64,000 nucleotides of DNA from Rhodococcus sp. HNM0563 (GCF_012726195.1 NZ_JAASAF010000006.1:310001-374000), one strand, 5' to 3'. Shown: positions 43,108 through 51,846, counted from the stretch's first letter. Numbers and translations: made by a program. Notes: generated by a model from the sequence alone, not told the origin.

Positions 43108-44040
43108 CTAGAGCGCTGCTACCGCAGGCATGACCTCCTGCGCGACGAGTTCGAGGTGGTCGAGGTCGGCCAGATCGAGCACTTGCAGGTAGATCCGCTG
43201 AGTCCCGATATCCGCGTAAGTGCGGATCTTCTCCACTATTTCCTCCGGGGTCCCCGCCAGCCCGTTCTCACGAAGCTCGTCGACCTCGCGGCCGATACGC
43301 GCGGCACGGCGGGCGATTTCTGCTTCGTCCCTCCCGCAGCACAACACGAGCGCGTTCGACAGTGTCAGCTCGGCGGGATCGCGTCCCGCGTCGCGGCACG
43401 CCTGGCGCACGCGCTCGAAGAGGGTCGCCGAGCCTTCCACCGAATTGAACGGAACATTGAATTCGCTCGCATAGCGCGCAGCCAACGCCGGCGTCCGCTT
43501 CTTCCCCGCGCCACCGATCACCACGGGGATCTTTTGCTGATGCGGCTTCGGGAGGGCCGGTGAATCCACGATCCGGGTGTGCGCGCCGTCGTACGAGAAT
43601 TTCTCGCCGACCGGGGTCTCCCACAGGCCGGTGGTGATGGCGAGGGCGTCCTCCAGACGGTCGAATCGCTCTTTGATCGGCGGGAAGGGAATGCCGTACG
43701 CGGAGTGCTCCTCCTCGAACCAGCCGGCGCCGAGCCCGAACTCGACGCGGCCGGAACTCATCGCGTCGACCTGAGCGACCGAGACTGCCAGTGGGCCGGG
43801 GTGGCGGAAGGTCGCCGAGGTCACGAGGGTGCCGAGCCGGATCGTCGACGTGTCGCGGGCGAGTCCGGCAAGCGTGATCCAGGCGTCGGTGGGGCCGGGA
43901 AGGCCCTCGGTGTTCATCGCCAGGTAGTGGTCGGATCGGAAGAATGCGCCGTAGCCGAGCCGCTCGGCAGTCTGAGCGACTGCGAGCAGATCCTCGTAGG
44001 TTGCTCCCTGCTGTGGTTCCGTGAAAATCCGTAATTCCAT
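43108..44040 (-). CDS. LLM-class F420-dependent oxidoreductase
   Basis: 310 residues, a luciferase-like TIM barrel. Typical segments: FFRSDHYLAM, IRLGTLVTSATFRHPGPLAVSVAQVDAMS, GRVEFGLGAGWFEEEHSAYG and KIPVVIGGAGKKRT. Such enzymes use coenzyme F420 for hydride transfer to unknown substrates; a flavin-dependent role cannot be excluded. ATG 44040 gives the usual start (MELRIFTEPQQ). The frame extends upstream without homology. Confidence 0.9.
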   Translation of the reverse strand: MELRIFTEPQQGATYEDLLAVAQTAERLGYGAFFRSDHYLAMNTEGLPGPTDAWITLAGLARDTSTIRLGTLVTSATFRHPGPLAVSVAQVDAMSSGRVEFGLGAGWFEEEHSAYGIPFPPIKERFDRLEDALAITTGLWETPVGEKFSYDGAHTRIVDSPALPKPHQQKIPVVIGGAGKKRTPALAARYASEFNVPFNSVEGSATLFERVRQACRDAGRDPAELTLSNALVLCCGRDEAEIARRAARIGREVDELRENGLAGTPEEIVEKIRTYADIGTQRIYLQVLDLADLDHLELVAQEVMPAVAAL

Positions 44041-44129
44041 TACTCGATTGTTCCAGGAGTCCACGTACCGGGAATTGTGAGCGGTCTCGAGCGATGAATT
44101 CGACGGTTGGGTAACCCTGGGGATGAACC

Positions 44130-44173
44130 TGTGGAAACTGTGGATAACTCCTGCGCGTGGGCATTGTGGAAAC
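44130..44173. promoter_or_regulatory. Cluster of DnaA-box-like sites
   Basis: TGTGGAAAC (44130-44138), TGTGGATAA (44139-44147, a perfect DnaA box) and TGTGGAAAC (44165-44173), all in the same orientation, in the 190-nt gap between the LLM gene and the rhodanese gene. The rest of the gap shows a possible -10 (CACTAT, 44218-44223) just before the rhodanese GTG. Confidence 0.5.
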
Positions 44174-44230
44174 TCATTACGGTATGCCGCGCGGCTGCAT
44201 CGCATATCGGCGCGTGCCACTATTGGAATC

Positions 44231-44572
44231 GTGAGTTCTTCCGATGTGCCCACCGTGTCGGTGGACGAGGTTCCCGAACCGGGCCCCGACTCGGTGCTCC
44301 TCGACGTACGAGAGGACGACGAGTGGGCGCTCGGGCATGCGCCCGGCGCACTGCACATAGCGCTGGCCGATGTTCCCGCCCGCCTCGAGGAGATCGATAT
44401 CGACGCCGAGGTCTACGTGGTGTGTCGCCAAGGGGGCCGCTCGCTCGGCGCCGTCGAATATCTCAACCGGATCGGATACGACGCCTTCCAGGTGGCAGGT
44501 GGAATGGTCGCGTGGCAGAAGTCGAACCGGCCTCTGACAGGTGACGGCGACGACCCGGCGAAGATCTATTGA
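44231..44572 (+). CDS. Rhodanese-like domain protein
   Basis: 113 residues from GTG, one rhodanese domain. Active-site loop CRQGGRS with catalytic Cys65; LLDVREDDEWALGHAPGALHI is the family entry motif. It transfers sulfane sulfur or acts as a persulfide carrier. No Shine-Dalgarno; CACTAT at the right distance upstream suggests a leaderless mRNA. The stop overlaps the next start (TGATG). The frame is open further upstream, but that part is low in homology and crosses the DnaA-like sites. Confidence 0.88.
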   Translation: MSSSDVPTVSVDEVPEPGPDSVLLDVREDDEWALGHAPGALHIALADVPARLEEIDIDAEVYVVCRQGGRSLGAVEYLNRIGYDAFQVAGGMVAWQKSNRPLTGDGDDPAKIY

Positions 44573-45564
44573 TGGCCGCCTATCAGATCTGTGTTCGCTG
44601 CGAGAGCCGCTGGCCCGTGTCCTACCAGGCGCGCCAGTGGTGTCCCTCGTGTCGCGGTCTGCTGCTCTCACCCGTCGATACCCACGTTGCGGTTCCTCCG
44701 AACCGACGAAACTTCCGGTGGGTCGTCCGGTCGCCGCAGAGCAGCTCCGCCGAACGGACTGCCCCCCGCGCCGCACAGCCCACGGCGACACCCGCTTACG
44801 ACGAGATTCCGCGGTGGGGACTACTCGACCGGCCACGACCGCACGCTGAGGAGCCGACCCGAGCCGAGACGCTCGCCGGCCTGGCACCCACCCTGCTGGT
44901 GGGCACGGCAGTGGTATTCGGGCTTGCGGCGGTTGCCGAGCTGGCGCGATACGTGTTGCTGCTGGTAAATCGCACGCGGCTGATCGAGCCCATCGTCCTG
45001 GCGTTGTCGGACTCGGCCGTGTGGGCGACCCAGATCGTCGGTCCACTCGTCGCACTCGCTGCCGCGGTCGCGTCGGGTCTACGCCTGATCGAGGTTCGCC
45101 GCCGAGTGTTCGCAGAGCACGACACCTCGGATCCCCGGTCGCCGGGTTCGTTGTTGTTCGGTGTTGTGGTGCCCGGCGTCAACCTCGCGCTCCCCGGCGT
45201 CTTCCTCACCGAGATCGCCTACGATAGGCCGCGGCTCCTGCGTGCCGTCCGGATCTGGTGGGTGCTGATCGTGTCGAACGCGGTGCTGTTCGTATTCGTG
45301 CTGTTCTGGCGTCAGCGCGACTCGCTGCAGGCCAGGGCCGACGCGGTGCTGTTGACCGCCGTCGTCGCCGGCCTCGCCGCGGTGGTCGCATTGGCGACGC
45401 TGTACGTGCTCCGATTGTGTGATGGCGCCGACCTGCAGGGCAGGCCACTCCAACAGCGCAGGTTCACCACGGCGACCGGGCCGGTATACGCGCCGATCGC
45501 CGAGATCGTGCCCGCCTCCGCTGTTCGGGAGGACGAGCACCGGATTCCGGCGGTGACGCCGTGA
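44572..45564 (+). CDS. DUF4328 membrane protein with N-terminal zinc ribbon
   Basis: 330 residues. N-terminal zinc-ribbon-like region with CVRC and CPSC (about 7-28), a linker, then about six membrane segments (about 100-290) typical of DUF4328. Function unknown; a membrane protein with a cytosolic metal-binding knuckle. One-base overlap with the rhodanese stop and GTGA overlap with the next gene make a three-gene operon. Confidence 0.85.
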   Translation: MAAYQICVRCESRWPVSYQARQWCPSCRGLLLSPVDTHVAVPPNRRNFRWVVRSPQSSSAERTAPRAAQPTATPAYDEIPRWGLLDRPRPHAEEPTRAETLAGLAPTLLVGTAVVFGLAAVAELARYVLLLVNRTRLIEPIVLALSDSAVWATQIVGPLVALAAAVASGLRLIEVRRRVFAEHDTSDPRSPGSLLFGVVVPGVNLALPGVFLTEIAYDRPRLLRAVRIWWVLIVSNAVLFVFVLFWRQRDSLQARADAVLLTAVVAGLAAVVALATLYVLRLCDGADLQGRPLQQRRFTTATGPVYAPIAEIVPASAVREDEHRIPAVTP

Positions 45565-46334
45565 CCGAGTTCGCGGTGCCGCGTGTCGTTGCCCACCGGG
45601 GTTCGTCCGCAGCCAAAGCAGAACACACCTTGGCTGCCTACGAACTCGCGCTCGAAGAAGGCGCCGACGGGCTCGAATGCGATGTGCGGCTGACCCGAGA
45701 CGGACATCTCGTGTGCGTCCACGACCGCACGATCGACCGGACCTCCACGGGCACCGGTGTCGTGAGCGAAATGACGCTCGCGGAGTTGTCCGAATTCGAC
45801 TACGGCCGGTCGGGGGAACCCGCGGGCCTGCTCACGTTGGCTCAACTCATCGAACTGATGATGGACTTCACGAGCGTGCCGGTGAAGTTGTTCGTCGAGA
45901 CCAAGCATCCCGTGCGGTACGGCGCGCTCGTGGAGGCGAAGCTGCTCGCCGAACTGTCGCGGTTCGGGCTGGCGACACCACCGTCAGCGGATTTCTCCCG
46001 GGTTGTGGTGATGTCGTTCGCCGCGAGCGCTGTCTGGCGGATCCGTAGACAGGCGCCGTTGCTGCCCACAGTCCTGCTCGGAGAGACGTCCCGTTACCTC
46101 GGCGGCAGTGCCGCCACAACGGTCGGTGCCACCGCGATCGGCCCGTCCGTTGCGACATTGCGTGAACACCGCGACCTCGTCGACAGGGCTGCTCTCGCAG
46201 GTCGGGCCACCTACTGCTGGACGGTCGACGAACCCGAAGACGTGGAGTTGTGCCGCACACTCGGGGTCGGCTGGGTGGCCACCAATCACCCCGGACGCAC
46301 CAAGGCTCAACTCGACGCGGTGCCCGGCGTGTAG
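45561..46334 (+). CDS. glpQ1: Glycerophosphodiester phosphodiesterase (GlpQ1/UgpQ-like)
   Basis: 257 residues from GTG. GDPD barrel with catalytic AHRGSS, the metal-binding EGADGLECDVRLTRDG and catalytic His in VCVHD. No signal peptide, so cytosolic, splitting glycerophosphodiesters to glycerol 3-phosphate. Matches the position of Rv3842c near ferritin and sodA in M. tuberculosis. Nine nt separate it from the DUF5926 gene. Confidence 0.92.
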   Translation: MTEFAVPRVVAHRGSSAAKAEHTLAAYELALEEGADGLECDVRLTRDGHLVCVHDRTIDRTSTGTGVVSEMTLAELSEFDYGRSGEPAGLLTLAQLIELMMDFTSVPVKLFVETKHPVRYGALVEAKLLAELSRFGLATPPSADFSRVVVMSFAASAVWRIRRQAPLLPTVLLGETSRYLGGSAATTVGATAIGPSVATLREHRDLVDRAALAGRATYCWTVDEPEDVELCRTLGVGWVATNHPGRTKAQLDAVPGV

Positions 46335-46343
46335 TTTTGCGCC

Positions 46344-47258
46344 GTGGCGAAGAAGAGCAAGAGAAACAGCGGACCCAAGCCCGGCAGCAATCGCGCTGCC
46401 AAGCTCGAGCAGCGCAGGCTCGAACGGGAAGCAGCGTCCGGCGCGTCGTCCCGACCGTTCGAGGGCCTCGCGCTCGAACTCGACCTCGTGGCGTTGCGGG
46501 AGTTCGTGCCGTCTGCACTCGTCGACCTTCCGGTCGCGGGCGGCGGACGCCGAGTGATCGGCGCAACCATCCTCCCCGGCGGTGTCGCGGCACTTGCGCG
46601 TGAAGAGGGCGACGAGGTCGTCGGGTACGTCGGACTGCAGTTGGCGACGTTCGGCCCCGATCCGGCCGGCGAACTCGGTGCGGCACTGGAGTGGGCCCTC
46701 ACCGCTGAGCCCGGGACGTCGTTGAAGGTGGCAGAGCCGACAGCAGACTCGGCGCGCCTGCAGGATCTGCTCGTGGCCGACGAGCTTCCGTCGATCACCG
46801 TGCACCAGGATTTCCAGTGGTGGATCCCTGAAGGTGTCGAGGCTGCTCCCGATGTCGCGCAGACGCTGCAGCAGGCGAACGCCGCTGTGATGCCGTCGGC
46901 ACGTCTCGACGGTGAGGGTCTCGTCGCCGCGTGGTGGGTGGATACCGGAGAGAAGGCGCACCTGCGCTGGATTCGGCCCGAGGACGAAGACTCGCTGATG
47001 ACGGCGCTGTCGCGGGTGCATGCTGCCGGTGGTCTGCATCTCGGTGAGGGTTCGCGGTTCGCGGGTTCGTTCCGCACGCACGGCCTGCTGGTGCCCGTGT
47101 TCGATCTCGATCGTGAGAAGCATCCCGACGAATGGGTCGCGGCGACGCTCGAGCTCGATACGCGCCTCGCTGCGGCGCTGGGCGACGAGTCGCCGCTGAC
47201 CGTCGCCGAGCGGGGCTCACGCGACGGCCTGCGAAGCCGCCAGGTCACGCTGCGCTGA
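46344..47258 (+). CDS. DUF5926 family protein
   Basis: 304 residues. Basic N-terminus (MAKKSKRNSGPKPGSNRAA) followed by an acidic globular domain; conserved patches FEGLALELDLVALREFVPSA and WWIPEGVE match DUF5926. Some relatives are mis-annotated as SecA-like because of the N-terminus; no SecA domain is present. Function unknown. Likely in one transcript with glpQ1. A strong hairpin follows. Confidence 0.85.
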   Translation: MAKKSKRNSGPKPGSNRAAKLEQRRLEREAASGASSRPFEGLALELDLVALREFVPSALVDLPVAGGGRRVIGATILPGGVAALAREEGDEVVGYVGLQLATFGPDPAGELGAALEWALTAEPGTSLKVAEPTADSARLQDLLVADELPSITVHQDFQWWIPEGVEAAPDVAQTLQQANAAVMPSARLDGEGLVAAWWVDTGEKAHLRWIRPEDEDSLMTALSRVHAAGGLHLGEGSRFAGSFRTHGLLVPVFDLDREKHPDEWVAATLELDTRLAAALGDESPLTVAERGSRDGLRSRQVTLR

Positions 47259-47268
47259 CCCAGAATGG

Positions 47269-47315
47269 CCGAATGTCACCTTCATACAGTCGGACTGAAC
47301 GAAGGTGACATTCGG
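47269..47315. terminator. Long hairpin between convergent DUF5926 and ferritin genes
   Basis: Arms CCGAATGTCACCTTC and GAAGGTGACATTCGG (15 bp, perfect). The loop itself contains CAGTC/GACTG, so the structure can extend. TTTGT follows on the plus strand. Confidence 0.85.
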
Positions 47316-47335
47316 TTTGTCGGCAGCGGGGCTGG

Positions 47336-47890
47336 CTAGATGCTGCCGCCTGCGGCGAGCGGAGCGTTACCGTTCCGCCCTGCGGTCTTCGAGTTGAGCT
47401 CGCGAGCGACGAAGTCCTCGAGGTTGAACAGATTCTCGCCTGCACGATCGGCGACGGTCAGCAGCGTGGTGACGGTTGCGACCTCCTCGACCTGCTCTTG
47501 CAGGAACCACTGCATGAACTGCTCGCCGAGGTAGTCGCCCTCGTCGCGGGCGGTGCGAGCGAGTTCGACGATCTGTTCGGTGACGGCCTTCTCCTGCTCG
47601 AGCGCCAGCGCGATGGGCTCACGGGCACTCTCGAACATCGATTGGCAGGCATCGACGCCGGTGAGGTCGACGGCGATGTCGCGATCGAGGAAGTACTGGA
47701 CGATCATCATGGCGTGGTTGCGTTCTTCGACCGCCTGCGCGTAGAAGTGCTTCGCGAGCTGCGGGAGATCCGCGTTGTCGTAGAAGATCGCGATCGCGAT
47801 GTACTGATGCGATGCGTTGAACTCGTTGCGAATCTGGTCGTGCAGAAGCGACTGGAATTTGGTCGTACGAGATTCGCCCATTGTTGTCAT
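47336..47890 (-). CDS. bfrB: Ferritin (BfrB-like)
   Basis: 184 residues from ATG 47890. Ferroxidase ligands lie in EFNASHQY, AVEERNHAMM and the EQFMQWFLQEQVEE segment. The protein and the tail after FVAREL resemble M. tuberculosis BfrB (Rv3841), a non-haem ferritin that stores iron. Upstream, three GGCTAA-type repeats at exact 25-bp spacing (47933-47992) probably control it. The next gene upstream on the same strand is the LCP gene, 129 nt away. Confidence 0.93.
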   Translation of the reverse strand: MTTMGESRTTKFQSLLHDQIRNEFNASHQYIAIAIFYDNADLPQLAKHFYAQAVEERNHAMMIVQYFLDRDIAVDLTGVDACQSMFESAREPIALALEQEKAVTEQIVELARTARDEGDYLGEQFMQWFLQEQVEEVATVTTLLTVADRAGENLFNLEDFVARELNSKTAGRNGNAPLAAGGSI

Positions 47891-47932
47891 GGCTGCGACG
47901 TTAATGCAGGTCAGGGATATTTTCATCCAAGC

Positions 47933-47992
47933 ATTGGCTAGACTGATTTCTCCGAGTATTGGCTAACCTGGGCCCTTTCAGGATTGGCTAAC
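47933..47992. repeat. Three direct repeats of ATTGGCTA(A/G) at 25-bp spacing upstream of ferritin
   Basis: ATTGGCTAGAC (47933), ATTGGCTAACCT (47958) and ATTGGCTAACCC (47983). Starts are exactly 25 bp apart. GGCTAACCT is the right half of the IdeR/DtxR iron box. They lie 43-102 nt before the ferritin start, in the range known for IdeR-activated ferritin promoters. Confidence 0.8.
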
Positions 47993-48019
47993 CCAAGATC
48001 ATCTCGGGATGAACGGCGG

Positions 48020-49405
48020 TCAGGGCGCGGGTGCGAGCAGATCCGCGGGGATCTGCTCGTCCTGCTCGAGCGCGCCGAAGAACTCGATGGCGCGCTCCCG
48101 ATCCCACAGCAGGACGTTGCCGACCCCGTAGACATCCTCGAAGCCACCGACGGGCACTGTCGCAGTGACCGTCTCGCCGCGCATCGCCCACGCGAGCCGG
48201 CCGAGATCCCACAGGTGGTCGCCGTCGTCGACGCGCACCGACGCTGCCGCACCCGAGACCAGCGGCCACAATCGGAACGGGTTGAGAAAGGTGGAGGGGC
48301 CGGTCGCCTTGCTCAGCAAGGCCGACATGAACAGCCGCTGGTTGTTCATCCGATCGAGATCGGCGAGCGGTGTGGCGCGGGTGCGCACGAAACCGAGCGA
48401 CTGCGCGCCGTTCAGTTCCTGACAGCCCGCTTCGAGTTGCAGACCCGCCAGCGGATCGTCGATCGGATACGGGACACAGATGTCGACGCCGCCGACCGCA
48501 TCGACGATCGACGCGAACCCACTGAATCCGATCTCGGTGTAGTGGTCGATGTGGATTCCGGTTGCTCCCTCGACCGTCTGGACGAGCAACTGCGGCCCAC
48601 CGAGCGCGAACGAGGCGTTCAGTTTGTCCTGTCCGAATCCGGGGACGGACACGTACGAGTCGCGGGGGAGGCTCACCATCGTGGTGGCGCCACCTCCGCT
48701 GGGGACGTGGACGAGCATGATCGTGTCGGTGCGATCGGGGCCGACATCGCCGCCGGTCGCGAGTTCCTGTTCCTGCTCGGGGGTGAGCCCGATGCGGCTG
48801 TCGGAGCCCACCAACAGGAAATTGGTTCCGGGGGTATCGCCGATACGGCCCTCGTAGTCGGCGAGCGCATCGATGCGGTCGAGTTTGCCGTCGAAGTAGA
48901 CGACACCCGCGACCGCCGCGATGAGCAGGACGGCGAGCAGCGCGCCTACGCGGCGCAGGGTCCGCCGGACACCACCTGGTCGTCTGCGTCGCGGTTCGGG
49001 CTCGGCGACCGGCGGGCGCCGCCGGCGCGGAGGCGCAGGAGGCGGTGGGGGCGGTGCTGTCGCTGCACGTCGCTTGTCGACGAACGGTTCGGGTTGCTGC
49101 CGCCGCTGATGTTGTTGTTGCGGCCGATGCTGCTGCGGCGGCGGAGGCTGCCGTCGGGGCGGCGGTTGTTGCCGTGGAGGTGGCTGCCTTCGCGGGGGTG
49201 GCGGCGCGGCGCGGCGCTCGGACCCGGGTGCCTGCGACCAGGCCCGCGGCGGCGCGGGCGGGTTACGCCGGATCACCTGATTGCCTTCCGGAGGAGGAGG
49301 CGTGGCGTGCGGCGGGGCGGGGCGGCGCATCGGTGGTTGCCGACGCGGCGGCGGCCCCTGGGGTGGGCGCGGCCGGTTCCGAGGGTCGGGGTGGTCGCCG
49401 TTCAC
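48020..49405 (-). CDS. LytR-CpsA-Psr (LCP) family cell-wall ligase
   Basis: 461 residues. N-terminal 150 residues are cytosolic and extremely Pro/Arg/Gln-rich (low complexity). A membrane segment (about 153-170) leads to an extracytoplasmic LCP domain: NFLLVGSDSR, RTDTIMLVHV, SLPRDSYVSVPG and the Arg-rich GFVRTR. LCP enzymes attach polymers such as arabinogalactan or teichoic acids to peptidoglycan. Annotated in places as a regulator because of the family name. It matches Rv3840 by position between ferritin and Rv3839-like genes. Confidence 0.9.
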   Translation of the reverse strand: MNGDHPDPRNRPRPPQGPPPRRQPPMRRPAPPHATPPPPEGNQVIRRNPPAPPRAWSQAPGSERRAAPPPPRRQPPPRQQPPPRRQPPPPQQHRPQQQHQRRQQPEPFVDKRRAATAPPPPPPAPPRRRRPPVAEPEPRRRRPGGVRRTLRRVGALLAVLLIAAVAGVVYFDGKLDRIDALADYEGRIGDTPGTNFLLVGSDSRIGLTPEQEQELATGGDVGPDRTDTIMLVHVPSGGGATTMVSLPRDSYVSVPGFGQDKLNASFALGGPQLLVQTVEGATGIHIDHYTEIGFSGFASIVDAVGGVDICVPYPIDDPLAGLQLEAGCQELNGAQSLGFVRTRATPLADLDRMNNQRLFMSALLSKATGPSTFLNPFRLWPLVSGAAASVRVDDGDHLWDLGRLAWAMRGETVTATVPVGGFEDVYGVGNVLLWDRERAIEFFGALEQDEQIPADLLAPAP

Positions 49406-49442
49406 CCGGACAACTGTACGTTCACGGCAGTCGGTCGCATGT

Positions 49443-50249
49443 TCAAGACAACCATGAGACGTGCTCCCGCAGTGCTTGGTACCCGATGAACGCGACGCAG
49501 TCGATCAGCGCGTGGGCGATCACGAGGGGCCACAGTTTCGAGGTGCGTTGCCAGTACCGGCCGAACACCAGGCCCATGATGACGTTGCCGAAGCCGCCAC
49601 CGAGTCCCTGGTAGAGGTGGTAGCTGCCGCGGAGCAGGGCCGAGGCCAGTAGCGAGCCGTTCTCCGACCATCCGAGCTGCCGTAGACGCGTGATCAGATA
49701 CGCGACGACCAGTATTTCTTCGGCGCCCGAGTTGGCGATGGCCCACAACACTTCTGTGGGCAGGCGCCACCAGTAGTCGGCGAGGATGCTCGGCGCCACG
49801 TTGAGGTTGAGTCCGGCGGCACGTGCCCCGAGGTACAGCGCGAGGCCGGGCAGCCCGATGAGTGCGGCGAGCCCGGCGCCTGGAAGCCAGTCGCGGCGCA
49901 GTAGTGGACGCGCGAAGCCGATGATCTTCGGGCCGTGGCCGCTGCGCCACAGGAGATAGAGGCCGAGTGCGGCCCATGCGAGCAGGCGGACGATGCCGAG
50001 GAGTTGTCTGGCGAGGTCGATGAACTGCTGTGACGACCGCGGGGCATTCAGCGCGACTGTCTGATCGGATAGCGGCTCCGGTGCAAGGGCGGCTTCCAGT
50101 AGCGACAGGATCGACGACAGGCCGCTGAGCCCGAAGGTGACGAGCAGGACGATCGCGATTTCGATCCACAAGGCCCGACGTTCGGCAGCATCGAGCGGTG
50201 TGCCGGGATTCTGCCGGGGTGGATTGAGCCAGGCGCGGATCGTCGTCAC
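49443..50249 (-). CDS. CPBP (CAAX/Abi) family intramembrane metalloprotease
   Basis: 268 residues from GTG, about seven membrane segments. The CPBP motifs are present: NSGAEEILVVAYLITRLRQ (EExxxR-like), the RGSYHLYQG motif, and the terminal IAHALID. These are the residues of the intramembrane glutamic-type protease fold. Substrate unknown. Located 37 nt upstream of the LCP gene start on the same strand. Confidence 0.87.
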   Translation of the reverse strand: MTTIRAWLNPPRQNPGTPLDAAERRALWIEIAIVLLVTFGLSGLSSILSLLEAALAPEPLSDQTVALNAPRSSQQFIDLARQLLGIVRLLAWAALGLYLLWRSGHGPKIIGFARPLLRRDWLPGAGLAALIGLPGLALYLGARAAGLNLNVAPSILADYWWRLPTEVLWAIANSGAEEILVVAYLITRLRQLGWSENGSLLASALLRGSYHLYQGLGGGFGNVIMGLVFGRYWQRTSKLWPLVIAHALIDCVAFIGYQALREHVSWLS

Positions 50250-50292
50250 GGGAGCGATTGTGCCCGAACGTGCTGCGGGGCCGATTCTGCGC

Positions 50293-51060
50293 TCAGTGAG
50301 TAGCGCGCATTCCGTTCATGAACGGGCATCCGACGAGCATGCGCAGTGCCTTGCTCAGTCCGCTCGGCTCGTCGACGGGTTCCGGGAAGGGGATGCGAAC
50401 GTCGTGGTCACCGTTGCCCGATTCGATGCGCAGGCGCAGGCCGTAGCGGTCGAGGCCGAGGGGCCGGATTCGGCCGGTGCGCGCCGACGGCGGGATTCTC
50501 CTGGCGATCCGGGCGAGGATGTCCGCGTGATCCTGTTCGAGGTGTTCGAGCCACGCCGTCTCGTAGGTGGCGAAGGGGTCGGGGGCGGCGTCGAACACGT
50601 CGGGAAGGTCGACGGATTCGGCTCCGGTGGTGTCTGCGGCAACCACGGATGTGAGTCGGAGCACCAGTAGTTCGGAGTTGTGGCCGACGTCGAGGAGTTC
50701 GGGGTGCGGAAGGATCTCCGCGACGTCGGCCGCGATCTGTCGCGGCTCGTCGACGGGGAACAGGTTCCCGCTGAGCCAGATCAGCGACCGGACGGGGTTG
50801 CGCAGATTGAGGGGCGAGTGGTCGGTGAGCTCGAGCATCGCGGGTAGGCCTGCGGCTCCGGACTGCCAGGCGAGTGCGACCGCGGTGGTCTCGGCCGGTA
50901 CGACGATCGCGATGTTTCCGTCGTCCTGTAGGAAGTGGACGGTCGTCGGGATCGGGTCGCAACCGTCGATCGCAAGGTAGGTGGTGTCTGCGCGGATGAG
51001 AGCGGTGCGCACGCGTTCCGCGGTTGTCGGCGCCGGAATGTCGGTCGTGGTGGTCTGCAT
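50293..51060 (-). CDS. DUF2470 protein, iron-regulated (Rv3839-like)
   Basis: 255 residues. N-terminal split-barrel (FMN-binding-like) part with YLAIDG and WQSGAAGLPAMLELTD; C-terminal DUF2470 (about 170-250; EHLEQDHADIL, GLDRYGLRLRI). The combination is found in haem-utilisation proteins of the HugZ type. The ATG is preceded by AAGGAGG and, 18 nt upstream, by an IdeR-like iron box. The M. tuberculosis counterpart by position, Rv3839, is reported as IdeR-regulated. A role in haem or iron use is therefore inferred. Confidence 0.88.
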   Translation of the reverse strand: MQTTTTDIPAPTTAERVRTALIRADTTYLAIDGCDPIPTTVHFLQDDGNIAIVVPAETTAVALAWQSGAAGLPAMLELTDHSPLNLRNPVRSLIWLSGNLFPVDEPRQIAADVAEILPHPELLDVGHNSELLVLRLTSVVAADTTGAESVDLPDVFDAAPDPFATYETAWLEHLEQDHADILARIARRIPPSARTGRIRPLGLDRYGLRLRIESGNGDHDVRIPFPEPVDEPSGLSKALRMLVGCPFMNGMRATH

Positions 51061-51078
51061 GCGGGCCCTCCTTCTTAA

Positions 51079-51097
51079 GTAGGTGAGGCAAACCTAA
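51079..51097. promoter_or_regulatory. IdeR/DtxR-type iron box
   Basis: Minus-strand reading TTAGGTTTGCCTCACCTAC matches 15 of 19 positions of the consensus TTAGGTTAGGCTAACCTAA. It lies between divergent genes, 18 nt before the DUF2470 ATG. Confidence 0.8.
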
Positions 51098-51144
51098 GTC
51101 ATTGTGACGGTGGTCGCAAGGGTTTCCGCGTTAGCCTGAATGAC

Positions 51145-51846
51145 GTGTCGATCCCACTGCCCCTCGGAATGCCGCCTTCGCGCGAAGAACCCCGTGGTCT
51201 GCTCGACGCGCTGCTCTCGCGTCGCTACGAGACGCTGGAGGCCGCCCTCGCTGTCTCGGGACCGGAACTGGCGGCACCGATCGTTCCCGCGAGTGAAGTC
51301 GCGGAGTTGCCCGATCGCGGTGTGATCGTCGAATTGGATGCCTCGGGCGAAGCCCCGTCGCCTGCAGGCCGGCGACCCGTTCGCTACCAGCTCGACTGCA
51401 CCCTCGACGACCTCGACGACGTGCTCGCATTCACCGCTCCCGCGCCGCTGGCGGTCTACGTGCAGGTCGACGACGCGGTCCTTGCCGACTCGACCCTGGC
51501 CGACACGGCTCGCGCACTCACCGAAGCCGGGCACATCCCCGGGTTGCCGACCGGCCGTGCGCCGGGCGCCGTTGCCGATTTCCTCGCCGTGCTCGCACAT
51601 GCCGACACCGGATTCGTTGCCCGCGCCGAATCGGCTTCCGACGTGCTCGCACTGCTTTCCGGTACGGCGGCAGCGCTCAGTGGATTCGACATCCGCGGTG
51701 CCCTGACCGCGCCCGACGCCGACCGCCTCGGTCGCTTGATCCCCGAGGCCGCCGAAGCATTGCGGGAGATCCTGCTCGCTGTGGAAGTCGACGACCTCGA
51801 CGCGGTGCTGGGTGGACTACGGACGGCGGGTCTCTCCCCACGCTGA
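51145..51846 (+). CDS. Conserved hypothetical protein
   Basis: 233 residues from GTG. No named domain recognised. It opens MSIPLPLGMPPSREEPRGLLDALLSRRYE and is rich in Ala, Asp and Leu with alternating strand/helix patterns (LAVYVQVDD, GFVARAESASDVLALLSG) that suggest a small alpha/beta barrel. No signal or membrane segment. Divergent from the iron-regulated gene and 55 nt upstream of pheA, so it could belong to either context; the iron box lies 47 nt before its start. Confidence 0.75.
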   Translation: MSIPLPLGMPPSREEPRGLLDALLSRRYETLEAALAVSGPELAAPIVPASEVAELPDRGVIVELDASGEAPSPAGRRPVRYQLDCTLDDLDDVLAFTAPAPLAVYVQVDDAVLADSTLADTARALTEAGHIPGLPTGRAPGAVADFLAVLAHADTGFVARAESASDVLALLSGTAAALSGFDIRGALTAPDADRLGRLIPEAAEALREILLAVEVDDLDAVLGGLRTAGLSPR

